From NCBI RefSeq assembly GCF_001640025.1, contig NC_031674.1, positions 3,968,001-4,032,000 on the forward strand: DNA of 64,000 nucleotides, in the 5' to 3' direction. A program made the position numbers and the translations under genes. The notes under the pieces are model-generated. The model was not told the origin of the DNA. It was given only the letters and a program-made list of their open reading frames with translations, and made no database searches. Shown one piece after another: positions 51,582-62,465 of this stretch. Position 1 is the stretch's first letter, and the number at the start of each line of letters is the position of its first letter. This DNA comes from Sugiyamaella lignohabitans. Lineage: Eukaryota > Ascomycota > Dipodascomycetes > Dipodascales > Trichomonascaceae.

Positions 51582-51591
51582 GCAGGGTCCA
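51582..51591 (+). promoter_or_regulatory. GCAGGGTCCA motif, copy 5
   Basis: Exact 10-mer 79 bp upstream of the striatin start codon. Confidence 0.4.
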
Positions 51592-51669
51592 GTAGTTGCA
51601 ATAGAGGCTCTCTATTCCTAAAGTTGACCGCCTTGTAGTGCTTTTATTATTGGACAAGACCGGCACAAC

Positions 51670-53988
51670 ATGGCACGTCCTCAACCTACTGACTACTCCT
51701 TACCAGGAGTTATGCGATACTTGCAGACCGAATGGCAGAGAAATGAAAGAGACCGTATCCAGTGGGAACTGGAGCGAGCTGAAATGAAGGTAAGTTTATC
51801 AATTCATTTGAATTTATTGGCGATATAGCCACTTGATCTGAGACAATCTCTCCCTTAAGTACCACAACTTGTTAAGTAGGCAAAACATTTGGAGCTAACT
51901 TACGTACAGGCGAGGATTGCTAAATTAGAAGGAGAAAAGCGTGCACTTCAGTTTTCCGTAGAGAATCATATTAAGAAGATCAAGATCTTGGAAACCTCTT
52001 TGTAAGTGTGTGCCTGGCCTTTAGCAGCTGGAGCCTAGAGCCCGATTGTCCTCCTCTTGTCGGACATAAGTATACCCAACATCATTGGTGGAAGCAGAAA
52101 TAGCGGCCTTTAGAGATTTAGCCACATGTTTAGTTCAACTGATATAGGTTATGTTTGTCTAACACATCTAAGAATGGTAAAGGAGGGACACAAGGACCTT
52201 CTGAAAGGAGCAAAAGAAGATTTTGATAAACTGGTCAATGAGACACCTCCGCAGGAAGCAGACCTTGGCCCCTTAATAGAGTCACGACAGTATTTGGAAA
52301 AGTGTATACAGGAAGTTGAATATTTGTTACAGTCCTCTTCTTTAGAGCAACCCGATCAGGATATTATTTTGGATCAGCAGGCTGAGCAGGAGCTACAGCG
52401 ACAACAGCAACAACAGCAGCAACAACAACAACAGCAACAACAACAACAGCAGCAGCAACATCATCATCATCAACAACAACAACAGAGACAGCAGCAAAAC
52501 ATACAACAGCAAATTCAGCAGCAAGATCCACAACAGCAACCGCCAGGACAGAGACAGCAAAATGAGACACCAAATGAATCATACAACAAAGTATCGCCGC
52601 TAAATCGCGATTTGCATCCATCTAAGCTTAAGACAGACATGTCGAATACAACGATACAGAATAAACTAGGTAAGAAGAGAACTCAGTCTTCCCGCGGTCA
52701 GCGACAGGTTCAATCATCTCAATCTTCGAACTCGCCGCAGCCTGTTTCGATCCCCGTAGACGATAGCCAGGATATCGTATCAGAGTCGACAGCAAGTAAC
52801 ATATTGAACACCAACTCTATCTCCCAGTCAAGCCCTAGTACCGTTGTCTCAGTTGAATCCGTGTTCAACCCCCCTGCCGATATGTCAATAGAAGTAACAG
52901 CATCCTCGGGCGATACTAATACTGCCAATAGAATGGAATCTAACGTGCCAGGTTCTGAAGGATTGGACGTATCTAAGGTAGATAGAAGAAGTTCGTGGAG
53001 CTTAGCCCATACAATCTCCATTCAAGGGCGAGCAGATCCTGTACGCGCCACTGAGTTTGTATCCCGAAATTCGCTACTTACTGCCACGGATGACGGTGCA
53101 ATCAATTTGTGGGATCTATCTAAAGGGGTCTCGCGACTTGTGCATTCATATCAGGGACACCATGGAGTTATATCTTCGCTTGCATACTCCAGTTCGACTG
53201 GCATATTTTACTCTGCTGGTCAAGATAGAACAGTGAGATACTGGAACAAGAATCCAACCAAAAATTCGCGACCCAATGTAGGGATCCTCACAGGTCATAC
53301 TAATTTTATCTGGGAATTAGCTATGCATGAAGAAAGTGGCTATCTAGCAAGTTGTTCCTCGGATGGAACTATTCGACTATGGGATACCACTAATCATCAG
53401 TTAATATCTGCATTAGGAAAAGGAATGGGCGCAAATTCGGCAACTCAGCCAACATCGCTAGATGATAAGGGACTCCCTATCACGACAATAAAATTTCATG
53501 ATAACGGTAAAAAATTGATTGTCGGTTACGAGGATAGTCACATTGAGTTGATCGATATTGAAACTGGCAAAACGATATTCGACTACGAATCAGTAATGTC
53601 GCGGTCGGACAATATATATCACGATTCAAATAGCCCACCAATTAGCAAAGTTGTTGTCTCACAGCACGATAATCTGCTTTTGGGGGCTTACTCGGATGGA
53701 TATGTTCGCCAGTTTGATCTAACATCGGGTTCATGTGTCCATGAATTACGGGCTCAGCCAGACAGTGTATCTAGTGTTTCTGTATCACCCAGCGGTGGAG
53801 AATTTATTTCGGGTGGGAATGATGGTAGTGTGAACATTTGGTCTATCCATTCACAATCCCTGATTAGCCAGCTGCATAGCCACAGGTCGGTAGAGGGTTG
53901 TCTTGATGTCTACTGGCAAAGCCCCTCTACCATAGCCAGTGCCGGAGGCGATGGTGTAACTCGTGTATACACCTCTTCGCTAAACTAA
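51670..53988 (+). CDS. FAR8: striatin-family scaffold (Far8/PRO11), three exons
   Basis: Exons 51670-51789, 51910-52001 and 52173-53988 give 675 residues. Exon 1 and 2 encode the striatin N-terminus: SLPGVMRYLQTEWQRNERDR, WELERAEMK-ARIAKLEGEK and a coiled coil to KKIKILETSL. Intron 2 ends GTCTAAC-N7-AG with an AAG acceptor; the frame then runs into LMVKEGHKDLLK. A Gln-rich stretch of about 50 residues follows (about 150-200), and a C-terminal WD40 propeller (about 370-675) with LWD, RYWNK, IRLWDTTN and VNIWS repeats. Striatins are the B-type PP2A subunits and scaffold of STRIPAK, acting in cell fusion, mating arrest (Far complex) and TORC2 signalling. A single-exon reading from 52126 would lose the diagnostic N-terminus. 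Confidence 0.92.
52385..52540 (+). repeat. CAG/CAA repeat encoding polyglutamine in the striatin
   Basis: Mixed CAA and CAG codons encode a long Gln run with a short His interruption (about 52460-52470). The mixed codons limit slippage, but length polymorphism is likely. Confidence 0.8.
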
Positions 53989-54185
53989 AAGTTTTATATA
54001 TATACCGTTGTACATTCGTCTTATATTATTCCCTGTAATACACTTACCACTAGCAGCCAGCACTTAGATAACTGTACCGGGCAGTCATTATGAAGCTACG
54101 TAACCCCCTAAGAAACTTGGAGGTAGAACAACATCATACAAAAATGAAGGAAACTAAATGAATATTAAAATACTTTTTATTGTGC

Positions 54186-55201
54186 TTATTTTCTTCCACG
54201 CTTGATAATGGCTTGGTAACCCGTCTTGATAGAAGAAACTGATCTTCTAGATCCACAGCTGTTACACTCCAAAAAGTACAGTCTATTCTCTTTGGTAAGC
54301 TTGGTGTTGACGGATTTACAAGTTTTACAAGTCACATATTCAATAATATAACGACGCAGGACAGTCTCGATTTGCTTCTGTTGGAATCGTCCCTTGATAA
54401 CCAAACGGTTGGAACCGTCCACAGATCCTGAAGTACCCAACTCAGCAAACAGGAATTGAATAACATGCTCTGTGGGACGATGCATTCTATCGGCAATATC
54501 TTTGACGTTCGAAAATAGTGACTTCTTGTTACCATCACGAGCAACAGCGGGAGGAGGAATCTTATACTTAATACCAGTTCTATCACCAGCCAAATCAGGG
54601 TTGTTCTCACGGAGGATAGAGAAAAATCTAGAAAGAAGCTCTTCATAAGTGAAGTCAGGGTCGCCATCGGCATTGACGTTGCTATATTTGTTCTTGGCAG
54701 TGGCCTTTTCAGTAGTTGCTTCACCCTCGACTCCAGCTTCTTCTAACTGAGCGTCGAATGCAGAGGTTGCAGCAGACTTGCTCTTCTTCTTCTTTTTCTT
54801 AAACTCAAAAGCTCCTGCTTCGCCAGCTTCATCTCCAACTGGTGTTCCCTCCCTGCTTTCGCCATCCTCAGACTTCTTTTCCTTCTTCTTCTTTTTCTTC
54901 TTTTCAAGCTCAGACTTCAGGTCGTCAACTTCGTTGCCAACATCTTCAAAAGTAGGCTTACTCTTCGAAGACTTCTTCTTCTTTTTCAGTGATGGATCAA
55001 AGAGGGTCTAAAGCTGTGTTAATATTGGAATTGTGTATCTTGGCATGCCACATGTCGTTACACATGACATACTGTGTGTTCATGGCCGCCGTTGCTTGAC
55101 CTTATATGAACGGTGGTCTTATCATAATGGAAAAAAAAACTTACCTCTTCATTATTCTCTGCAGCAGGCGTACTGCTAATTTGTTGTTCAACTTCGGCCA
55201 T
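54186..55201 (-). CDS. SUI3: translation initiation factor eIF2 beta, two exons
   Basis: Exon 1 is 55145-55201 ([19 protein letters not shown]) and exon 2 is 54186-55007. The 137-nt intron begins GTAAGT and ends ATTAAC-N7-TAG. The product has 292 residues. Lysine blocks of the N-terminal half (three runs of 5-7 Lys) bind eIF5 and eIF2B. The C-terminal domain has the eIF2-beta/eIF5 fold, with [17 protein letters not shown] and the C4 zinc ribbon TCKTC ... LECNSC. It belongs to the ternary complex that carries initiator tRNA to the 40S subunit. Length matches yeast Sui3 (285). Confidence 0.96.
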
Positions 55202-55599
55202 ACTGTTTGTTCGTAATAAAACCTGTTACTGTGCTAGTGTTCTATCAGATCGCTTTTTTTCAGATTTAAGGTCTAATTTGTAAAAGTGAGTGCAGTCATC
55301 TCAGCCTTTCCATGAATATTGATGTTAGGGCATGTTTTGCGGCTCAAGTGGCGGTGATTGCTCACCTCAGCTTATGTTCGCTTCGCGTATGCATGGACGT
55401 TCTGCAGCTGACGCGATCTAATGTTGACTCTCGATATGAAGCACTAATAAGATTAATGAAAAAATTAATCAATGTAGATATAAAATTCATCTCAATGTTC
55501 TGTTGCTATTTAGCTCAAATATGTTATAAATGTGATGGAGATTCGTACACTTTGCTCATTGCGACTGACGATATCATAAGTATCTGAATCAAAGATTAC

Positions 55600-56939
55600 A
55601 AGGGCCACCCAACCTGAGGATTTCCCAGGCTTAACACCTGAGACAAATAGCAGGTCAATCTGCTCCATGCTCAACCCTTTAGTTTCATGTACGACGAAGT
55701 AGACGAAAATTATTGCGAATAAGTTGCAGCCTGCGAAAACAAGTCCGTAGTAAAAATGTATGGCACTAGTGATAAATGGGGTAACGAATGAAGAACGTTA
55801 GCTAACCAGTTGGCACCAAGTCCAAGAGACATGCCCTTTGATCTAGTTCTGGTGGGAAACAATTCGCTAACAAGAACGAATGCACAAGGAGCCCAAGTTG
55901 TAACAAAACAGAAGATATAACCGCAAGTGACAAATACCACTGCTCTTCCTACTTTTACATCGGCATCATTAGCATACCGTTGGCATATAGAGCCTTGGCA
56001 CCCATGGAACCATAGATGAGAAAGAATACAAACATACCACCATCTCCATATAGTGGCACATTCCGTCGACCGAATCTTTCTACAACGTATAAACCAAAGA
56101 AAGTCGAGGCGAAATTAACGACACCAAAAATGATAGATGCCAGAAATTGAATTGTGCATACCGATGCCTATGAAAATAGTGGTTCCAAAATAACAAAACT
56201 AGATTGCTCCTACAAGTTGTTGCAATGCATGAACAACTATACCGACCATAAGTCTATAACCGATTCGAGGCTTTCCTGTGATGACCTCTGACCACTTAGC
56301 TCTGCCAGATTGTCTCTCATGTTCAATAGCAGCAGCAACGTATTTGTAGAGTAGCGCTCTACGTAGCCGGTGAAGATACCGAGGGTAATCATTAATTGGT
56401 AGGAAGACACCAAAGTACCGCGAATTTCTTGAGGGGCTACTTCTGATTGAAACATTGGAACCAAGACTGCGATTGTACTCACACCCAAACCTCCATTTAA
56501 ACGCCCAATCATAAATTGATACCAAGTATTGGTAGTAGTGACCTGTATGAGAACGCCAACAATATAAATGACTGTTCCAACCCATATGCCGATTTTCCTA
56601 CCGTACATATCACCCAATCGAGAAAGATACCACCAATAGAGGCACCAATAGAGAAGATACCTATTAGCATTCCAGAACGAGCCTTAGACAAATAGTGTTA
56701 ACCAGATTCATCAGAGCTGCCTAATTTCTCGAGGAAACGGGCATATTAACATAAGCTAAAATCGTTCCTGTGTCATAGCCGCCAAAGATAAGACCTCCCA
56801 TTGCAGCAAATATACATAGGGTAGAGACGAGCAAATAACTTGACTTGGATGGTGAAGCACCTTTTCTTATGGTGGAAGCTTGAGTGACATCGTCACTTTC
56901 CGGATGTTCTTTTAAAGAAGGCAGTGAATCGGAACTCAT
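55600..56939 (-). pseudogene. degenerate major-facilitator hexose-transporter-like gene
   Basis: Fragments of one MFS sugar transporter lie in order on the minus strand but in different frames. The N-terminus (56721-56939) has GGLIFGGYDTGT. Next comes SKARSGMLIGIFSIGASIGG, then DMYGRKIGIWVGTVIYIVG and MIGRLNGGLGVSTIAVLVPM (56240-56620). Then come WAPCAFVLVSELFPTRTRSKG (55710-55940) and the C-terminal HETKGLSMEQIDLLF near 55640. Several frameshifts and small deletions separate them, and total length (about 1.34 kb) is short of an intact gene (about 1.6 kb). The gene is a clear relic. It lies beside an intact sugar-acid dehydratase, so it may have been the uptake gene of the cluster; substrate unknown. 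Confidence 0.85.
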
Positions 56940-58150
56940 TGTAATACTTGTGAAATGTGCTTCTAATTGATTATTTGTCCTATGATGACAATTGAGAGCA
57001 CTCTGTACAGATTTGCCCTCATTTTATGGTTCTGGAAGCGATTTGTTGTATGTAACGTTTCCATGGAATGGAATCATACTAGTCTTCTCGTGGGGTTCCG
57101 ATGGGAATAATAATATGTGTATGCTGCCCCTGCAGCAGCGTTGAAGATGTATGCAAGGAACAAGCAGATGTCGAGGATTTTCACAGATACAGCAAATAAT
57201 TGCCCCATGTGGTTGGCTTCTCTGCATGGTCTCGGACACTCTACCGATTTCAACTAGGATCCAGTAAGGATGTGCAACTCAGTTGTCACAAAGGGACAGT
57301 CTGTTGATAGGCTGAGGAGAGATAGTAATTCCTGTCTAAAAGTTACTTGATAGCTGTAAATAATTGTGACTTTTCCGATGGTATCTTAGTAACTTCAACT
57401 GTTTTTCTACTTTAAGTTCCTTCAATTTCCCGTTGGACTTAGTTAGTGATCTTGACCTTGTACATGATGTGCAATTTTTTTTCGGAGAACGGGAGCCGGC
57501 CGGGAGTAAAATGCCTGATTCTGCCAAGTAGATACTGTCATACTGACAGCTAAAGAGAGGATCGGTTTGGGGAAACTAACTATCCAGAGCAAACCGGCCT
57601 AACTGGATCTGGACCCGGTAGTCAGGGAACCCCTCCTCTGGGTTATAGCATGAGATGACTGATACTCTCAGAATAATGTCGTTAATCCTTTACATGAGAT
57701 ATAGACAAAGTCTCTTAGTAGACAAGAACTAAGCAGGGCCTGTGACCGACCCTGCCCATTGGAAGAAGCGTTCTTGAAAGCTTAAAAATGTCCTCCCGGG
57801 AACAGCACCAACCCTGGAAAAGAGCGGCATCATATATCCATGATATGCCGGACCGTATGGAAAATCCCCCACCGGAAATCACCCTTGATAATACTCGTTA
57901 TTTGAGTCTTGGAACCCAGGGCAGTATGGCATTCGGTTATTTACGTGCAACGGAAGTCCTGTGCATTATGCACTATTCGGCAATTACAGGCTATTTATGT
58001 TCAATTGGATCCCCGCATTTCAACCACTCAGGGGGTGATCCCCCCACGCGCCCCCACATACAGATGTTATCAAACACTATATTAAGCTGAGTTCGAGTTC
58101 AACTGTGAACAAAAGTAAGAGCTAATATCTCCTTGACAAAATAATTCAAT
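56940..58150. other. 1.2-kb region upstream of the galactonate-dehydratase gene
   Basis: It contains an inverted repeat GCAGGG-N11-CCCTGC (57733-57755) and CCGGCCGG at 57496-57503 (a Zn2Cys6-like CGG pair). It also contains a strong C-rich motif cluster at 58031-58060. Minus-strand frames near 57060-57240 read like a membrane-protein tail (KILDICLFLAYIFNAAAGAAY) and may be another relic. ORF 57788-58090 has no domain. Confidence 0.45.
58031..58060. promoter_or_regulatory. CCCCCAC motif cluster in the dehydratase promoter
   Basis: GGGGGTGATCCCCCCAC is followed by CGCGCCCCCACATA, so three CCCCCAC/GGGGGTG cores lie within 30 bp, about 100 bp upstream of the ATG. Confidence 0.55.
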
Positions 58151-59408
58151 ATGCCATCTCCTCTTGAAACTGACACCCGTAAGGGTTTATCTGCTGAGGC
58201 CAACCAGTCCAACAAAATTACAAAAATCGAGACATTCAGGGTCCCACCCCGCTGGTTGTTTATTCGAGTCGAAACTGAACAAGGCATCGTGGGATGGGGT
58301 GAAGCAACCTTAGAGGGCCATGGAGAAGCTGTTGAGGGCGCTATTGAGGACTTCAAGGAACGTTTTATTGGCTGGGAAGCGTCGAACATTGAAGATATTT
58401 GTAAGTGTTCTTATTATCTTAACCCATTATAATTGAAACTAACTGTAGCAAGACCAATCCGCCTACCGTCATAGATTCTACCGTGGAGGTGAAGTTTTAA
58501 TGTCTGCTATCTCGGGTCTTGATATTGCATTGTGGGACATTAAAGGCAAACAACTTGGAGTTCCTGTTTATACACTCCTGGGAGGAAAAGTTAGAGAAAA
58601 AGTCTCCGTATATGGTTGGATTGGTGGAGACCGTCCTAGTGATGTCTTGGAGCAAGCTAAGGAAAGAAAAGCTCAAGGATTTACCAAGGTAAAGATGAAT
58701 GCTATCGAATCTATCGGTTGGTTAGATTCCCCTGATCTGCTAGATGCTACGGTCGAAAGAGTGAAGCAAGTCCGTTCAATTGGGCTTGACGTTGGTTTGG
58801 ATTTTCATGGACGACTTCATAAGGCCATGGCCAAGCAGCTTGCAAGTAAACTTGCCCCTTATGGACCACTCTTCATCGAAGAGCCGTTACTCCCAGGGCA
58901 TGTTGACGAGCTGAAGACTTTATATCAGCAGACAACTATTCCAATTGCCCTCGGAGAAAGACTCTTTACTAGGTTGGATGTCAAGAAGTACTTTGAGAGT
59001 GGATGCATTGACATTATTCAACCTGATATTTCCCATGCTGGTGGTATTTCGGAGACTAGAAAGATTGCGATCATGGCTGAAGCATATGACATCGCCGTTG
59101 CCCCGCATTGTCCACTGGGACCACTTGCCTTTGCAGCAAGTCTGCAAATTGCACTCTCTTCACCTAACTTCGTTGTTTGCGAAATGTCCTGGAAGATGCA
59201 CTACAACCAGGGACACGATCTACTATCATACGTGAAAAATAAGGAGGCATTCAAGGTTTCTGAGGGCATGATCGATGCTTTGACTACCCCTGGATTGGGT
59301 GTCGAGATTGATGAAGATCTGGTTAGACAAGCTGCCAAAGAAAACGGAAACTTCTCTTGGAGAAACCCCGTCTGGAGAGGTCCTGATGGTGCCATTAGAG
59401 AGTGGTAG
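58151..59408 (+). CDS. D-galactonate dehydratase-like enolase-superfamily enzyme, two exons
   Basis: Exon 1 is 58151-58400 and exon 2 is 58453-59408, giving 401 residues. The intron starts GTAAGT and ends AACTAAC-N6-AAG; the nearer TAG is only 5 nt past the branch and would give an immediate stop. The protein matches the E. coli DgoD layout closely: ITKIETFRVPPRWLFIRVET, MSAISGLDIALWDIKGK, the metal site GLDFHGR, FIEEPLLPGH and ALGERLFTR, then SHAGGI and APHCPLGPLA (His about 301). It dehydrates D-galactonate to 2-keto-3-deoxygalactonate. Fungal homologues serve oxidative galactose breakdown. Other aldonic acids are possible. Bacterial ancestry is plausible but untested. Confidence 0.88.
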
Positions 59409-59601
59409 AAAAAGACTATGTAATCAATAAACCTTGCTTTATAAACATTCAGCTCTAATGATTTTCATGTTCGGTGAGCTCATTCGAGATATAACTAATT
59501 CCCTATCCTGACCAAATACATATCTGAGATATTAGCTGCCTGCTAGAAATCCGCTCATACTAAAAATGCGTCGAAATCAATTTTGAACTACATCTGTATA
59601 T

Positions 59602-60729
59602 TTAAAGTTTTGAATATCTAGGACCAAAGCGAACGATGGATTTACGACTTATATCAGCTACAGATGGCGTACCCGCAAGACCCATGGTAATGCTGAGATC
59701 TTTGATAAGGATTTCGAGCATTTTTTCGACACCTTTTTGGCCATTGCAAGCCAATCCCCATAGGGCAGGTCTACCAACCCAGACAAAATCAGCCCCAATA
59801 GCCAATGCTTTAAAAATATCTGCACCAGTTCGGACGCCGCCATCCAAGTGGACGGGAACACGGCCCTTCACAGCGTCCACAACATCTTGCAGTGCCTCAA
59901 TTGTAGGGAGGGTCTCATCCAACTGTCTACCACCATGATTGGAGACCCAAATGCCATCAATTCCAGCATCAATTGCCAGTTGGGCATCTTCACCACAGAT
60001 GATTCCCTTAGCCCAAATCTGCATGTTTGTAATAGACTTCAACCAAGGAATGGTTTCCGCCCAATTCAAACTAGGGTCAATAACATTACTAGCTGTCTGA
60101 GAATCACCTTTCTTTTGCTCCACGGGATGAGGAATTTTGATTTTATTGCCCTTTCCATCATCCAGATCTTCAAAATTTCCTAATCTAACGTTTCTAGGCA
60201 AACGGAAGTTATTGCGAGCATCAGCATATCTTTGACCAAGGTAAGGAGTATCAGAGGTCAACAGAATAGCTTTGTATCCGGCCTGCTCCGCTCGACGGAC
60301 TAATTGCTCACTCACTTTGCGGTTCTTAAAGACATATAGCTGGAAAAATACCGCTGAATTTGGAGCAGCATCCTTCACTTCGGCACCAGAGTAGTTGGAA
60401 TAGCTACTCAAGCCAATGGGAACCTTGGTGTTTTCACATGCACCTGCTGTTGCCAATTCACCTCGTGGACTGGCAAGAGTATGGTGTGAACTTGGAGCAA
60501 CACCTATAGGAGCCCTGAATTTTTTACCAAATAGCTCGTTTTTGGGTGAAGTATCCAACCTAGAGACATCCACCATTGTTCTGCCAATGATTTTATATCT
60601 TGAGAATGCATTTCTATTCTCCTTTAACGTGGACAAATCACCCGCACCACTCTGCCAGAAATCAAACACTGATTTCTCTATCCTTTGGGATGCCTTCTTC
60701 TCGAGATCATCTAAAGTAAGCAGCTTCAT
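59602..60729 (-). CDS. FMN-dependent alpha-hydroxyacid oxidase with peroxisomal SKL ending
   Basis: 375 residues, the size of glycolate or lactate oxidases without a cytochrome b5 domain. FMN and catalytic motifs are present: PIGVAPSSHHTLASPRGELA, FFQLYVFKNRK, LTSDTPYLGQRYADARNNF, catalytic His in VSNHGGRQLDETLPT (about 263), LDGGVRTGADIFKAL and GRPALWGLAC. It oxidises a 2-hydroxyacid to a 2-oxoacid, making hydrogen peroxide. The protein ends RYSKL, a textbook PTS1 peroxisomal signal, which fits a peroxide producer. Substrate (glycolate, L-lactate or another hydroxyacid) cannot be read. It lies in the putative sugar-acid cluster and is divergent from a reductase. Confidence 0.9.
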   Translation of the reverse strand: MKLLTLDDLEKKASQRIEKSVFDFWQSGAGDLSTLKENRNAFSRYKIIGRTMVDVSRLDTSPKNELFGKKFRAPIGVAPSSHHTLASPRGELATAGACENTKVPIGLSSYSNYSGAEVKDAAPNSAVFFQLYVFKNRKVSEQLVRRAEQAGYKAILLTSDTPYLGQRYADARNNFRLPRNVRLGNFEDLDDGKGNKIKIPHPVEQKKGDSQTASNVIDPSLNWAETIPWLKSITNMQIWAKGIICGEDAQLAIDAGIDGIWVSNHGGRQLDETLPTIEALQDVVDAVKGRVPVHLDGGVRTGADIFKALAIGADFVWVGRPALWGLACNGQKGVEKMLEILIKDLSITMGLAGTPSVADISRKSIVRFGPRYSKL

Positions 60730-61108
60730 AATAATGGAAGTATTTGATTTCTAATGCAACGAGGCCCAACGAAGTATCCACCTGATATGATTGCCAATGT
60801 GATGAATATAAAATGGCTAGTTCCAGCTTTTTTTTATTCTTATATACAGTAATAATTTCACCCCACACTGGCCCCCATGTCGTGATCCTTGATAACAGCT
60901 GATACGGGGATTTGACGGTAAAACGCGGTAATATGGAAAGACGTTGGATCGGCGAATGGCGGGGAGCTGTGTGGGGGTGTTCCGTGAGATGCCAGGTTAG
61001 ATCGTTATCACCCCCACACTTCTGACCGGTTTATATTGACATACAAAGCCTAATTGAGGGATGATGTATATTAAGAAATTTATTTGAAGTTTGATAGTAA
61101 GCTAAAAA
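60730..61108. promoter_or_regulatory. shared divergent promoter of oxidase and reductase with three C-rich motifs
   Basis: 379 bp with CACCCCACACT (60859-60869), its near-complement GTGTGGGGGTG (60969-60979) and CACCCCCACACT (61009-61020). The last two are inverted copies sharing an 11-bp CACCCCCACAC. The same CCCCCAC core occurs before the dehydratase gene, suggesting one shared regulator for the cluster. Confidence 0.6.
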
Positions 61109-62272
61109 ATGGTTCAGGACATTAAAAGAGTTTTGATTTATGGACTTGGAGCGTAAGTATTGGTGCTCGCGAAGGAGCTGGGAACATTGTTTATCTCAAC
61201 CTGGCATGTATGTGAAAATCATAGTTAGACTCTAACAATATACCAGCATCGGTGGTTATTACGCATTCATCTTGCACAATAGCAAGGAGGCAAATGTCTC
61301 CGTTATTGGTAGATCTAATTACGAAGCAGTCAAAAAGAATGTGAGTTTCTGTAACATCATCTCAAGAATACGTAGGATATGGTTTTCAGATCAAGTCCGT
61401 GATTCGGATATGTACTAACTATGCTGCAGGGATTGGTCTTGAATTCAATTCACTTTGGAGATGTTACATTTAGACCCGATGGCGTATACAAGTCTCCCAT
61501 GGAGGCCAGTGAGCATGAAATCTATGATTATGTCATTTGTACCAATAAGGCATTGGATCCATCTGCCCTGCCGGGAACTTTAGCTCCAGTAGTGACACCT
61601 GAGGTGACGACAATAGTCCTAATTCAGAATGGTGTTGGCTCAGAGATTTATTTAACAGAGGCTTTCTCAAAGAATACTGTCATCACTTGTGTTACTTGGG
61701 TTGGTGCAAAGCAAGACTCGCCTGGTGTTATTGAGCATAATAACGGAGATCAGATTACAATGGGTGTGGCCTGGAACAAAAACTTGGACAGGATTGTTGA
61801 AGAAAAGAAGGTTGAGACCTTTGCCACCATCTTGCGAAATGGTGGAACGGGTGTTCAAGTTGATGATGACATTATTGCTCGAAGATGGGAAAAGGTTGTT
61901 TGGAATGCTGCCTGGAACTCGTTCACAGCCTTGACAATGCTAAATACGCAACAGTTCCTAAATTCAAGTGAAGAAGCTATTGTCATCAGCAGAAGATTGA
62001 TGACCGAGATCATTGATGTAGCCAAGGCTCAAGGAATAGGGCTTGAGTACAAACTTGTTGACGAACTTATTGACAAGACTTTGAAGTCTCATGGCCTTGT
62101 ATCAAGTATGATGATGGACCTAAAGAACAACAGACCTATGGAAGTTGAGGGTATTTTAGGTAACCCAATGCGTGCCGCAAGAAAGTTTGGTGTTGCTACT
62201 CCGACTTTAGATCTTGCTTATGTATTGGTAAAGGCTCAAAACTGGAGAGTTACCAACCCATCTAAAGTGTAG
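61109..62272 (+). CDS. ketopantoate reductase (PanE/ApbA)-like NADPH reductase, three exons
   Basis: Exons 61109-61152, 61247-61340 and 61430-62272 give 326 residues. Introns start GTAAGT and GTGAGT and end CTCTAAC-N7-CAG and TACTAAC-N7-CAG; frames join exactly. The spliced N-terminus MVQDIKRVLIYGLGA-IGGYYA restores the dinucleotide fold (GxGxxG), then SVIGRSNYEAVKKN and NGVGSE. The C-terminal ApbA domain keeps RRWEKVVWNAAWN, whose Lys is catalytic, and ends MRAARKFGVATPTLDLAYVL. PanE reduces 2-dehydropantoate to pantoate, and relatives reduce other 2-oxoacids. Placement in the sugar-acid cluster makes a 2-oxoacid reductase role likely, but pantothenate synthesis is not excluded. Confidence 0.88.
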
Positions 62273-62465
62273 TTATATATAGTCAATAGCTTATGAACAA
62301 CATATATTTTGAATCGTCCAAGATTAAAGACATAGACATGAGGAGATTTTGGATTGCGGGATCTCAAAAGGGAGCTCAGTTTTACACCCGACGTGTGCAA
62401 GTTCATAAACTAATATACAATATCATAAATAGAGGCTAATAAATAATCTATACTATATGTGTAGG

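Larger units (their letters stand above)
51056..51669. other. promoter region of the striatin gene with unusual sequence tracts
   Basis: 614 bp. It contains G10 (51261-51270), a stem-loop CTCCTG-CCGAA-CAGGAG (51281-51297), a C-rich tract (about 51354-51390), AACCCTAACCC (51485-51495) and one GCAGGGTCCA motif (51582-51591). Confidence 0.55.

Noticed and set aside
57788..58090. 100-codon ORF upstream of the dehydratase gene
   Set aside because: It runs through the C-rich promoter motif and has no recognisable domain.
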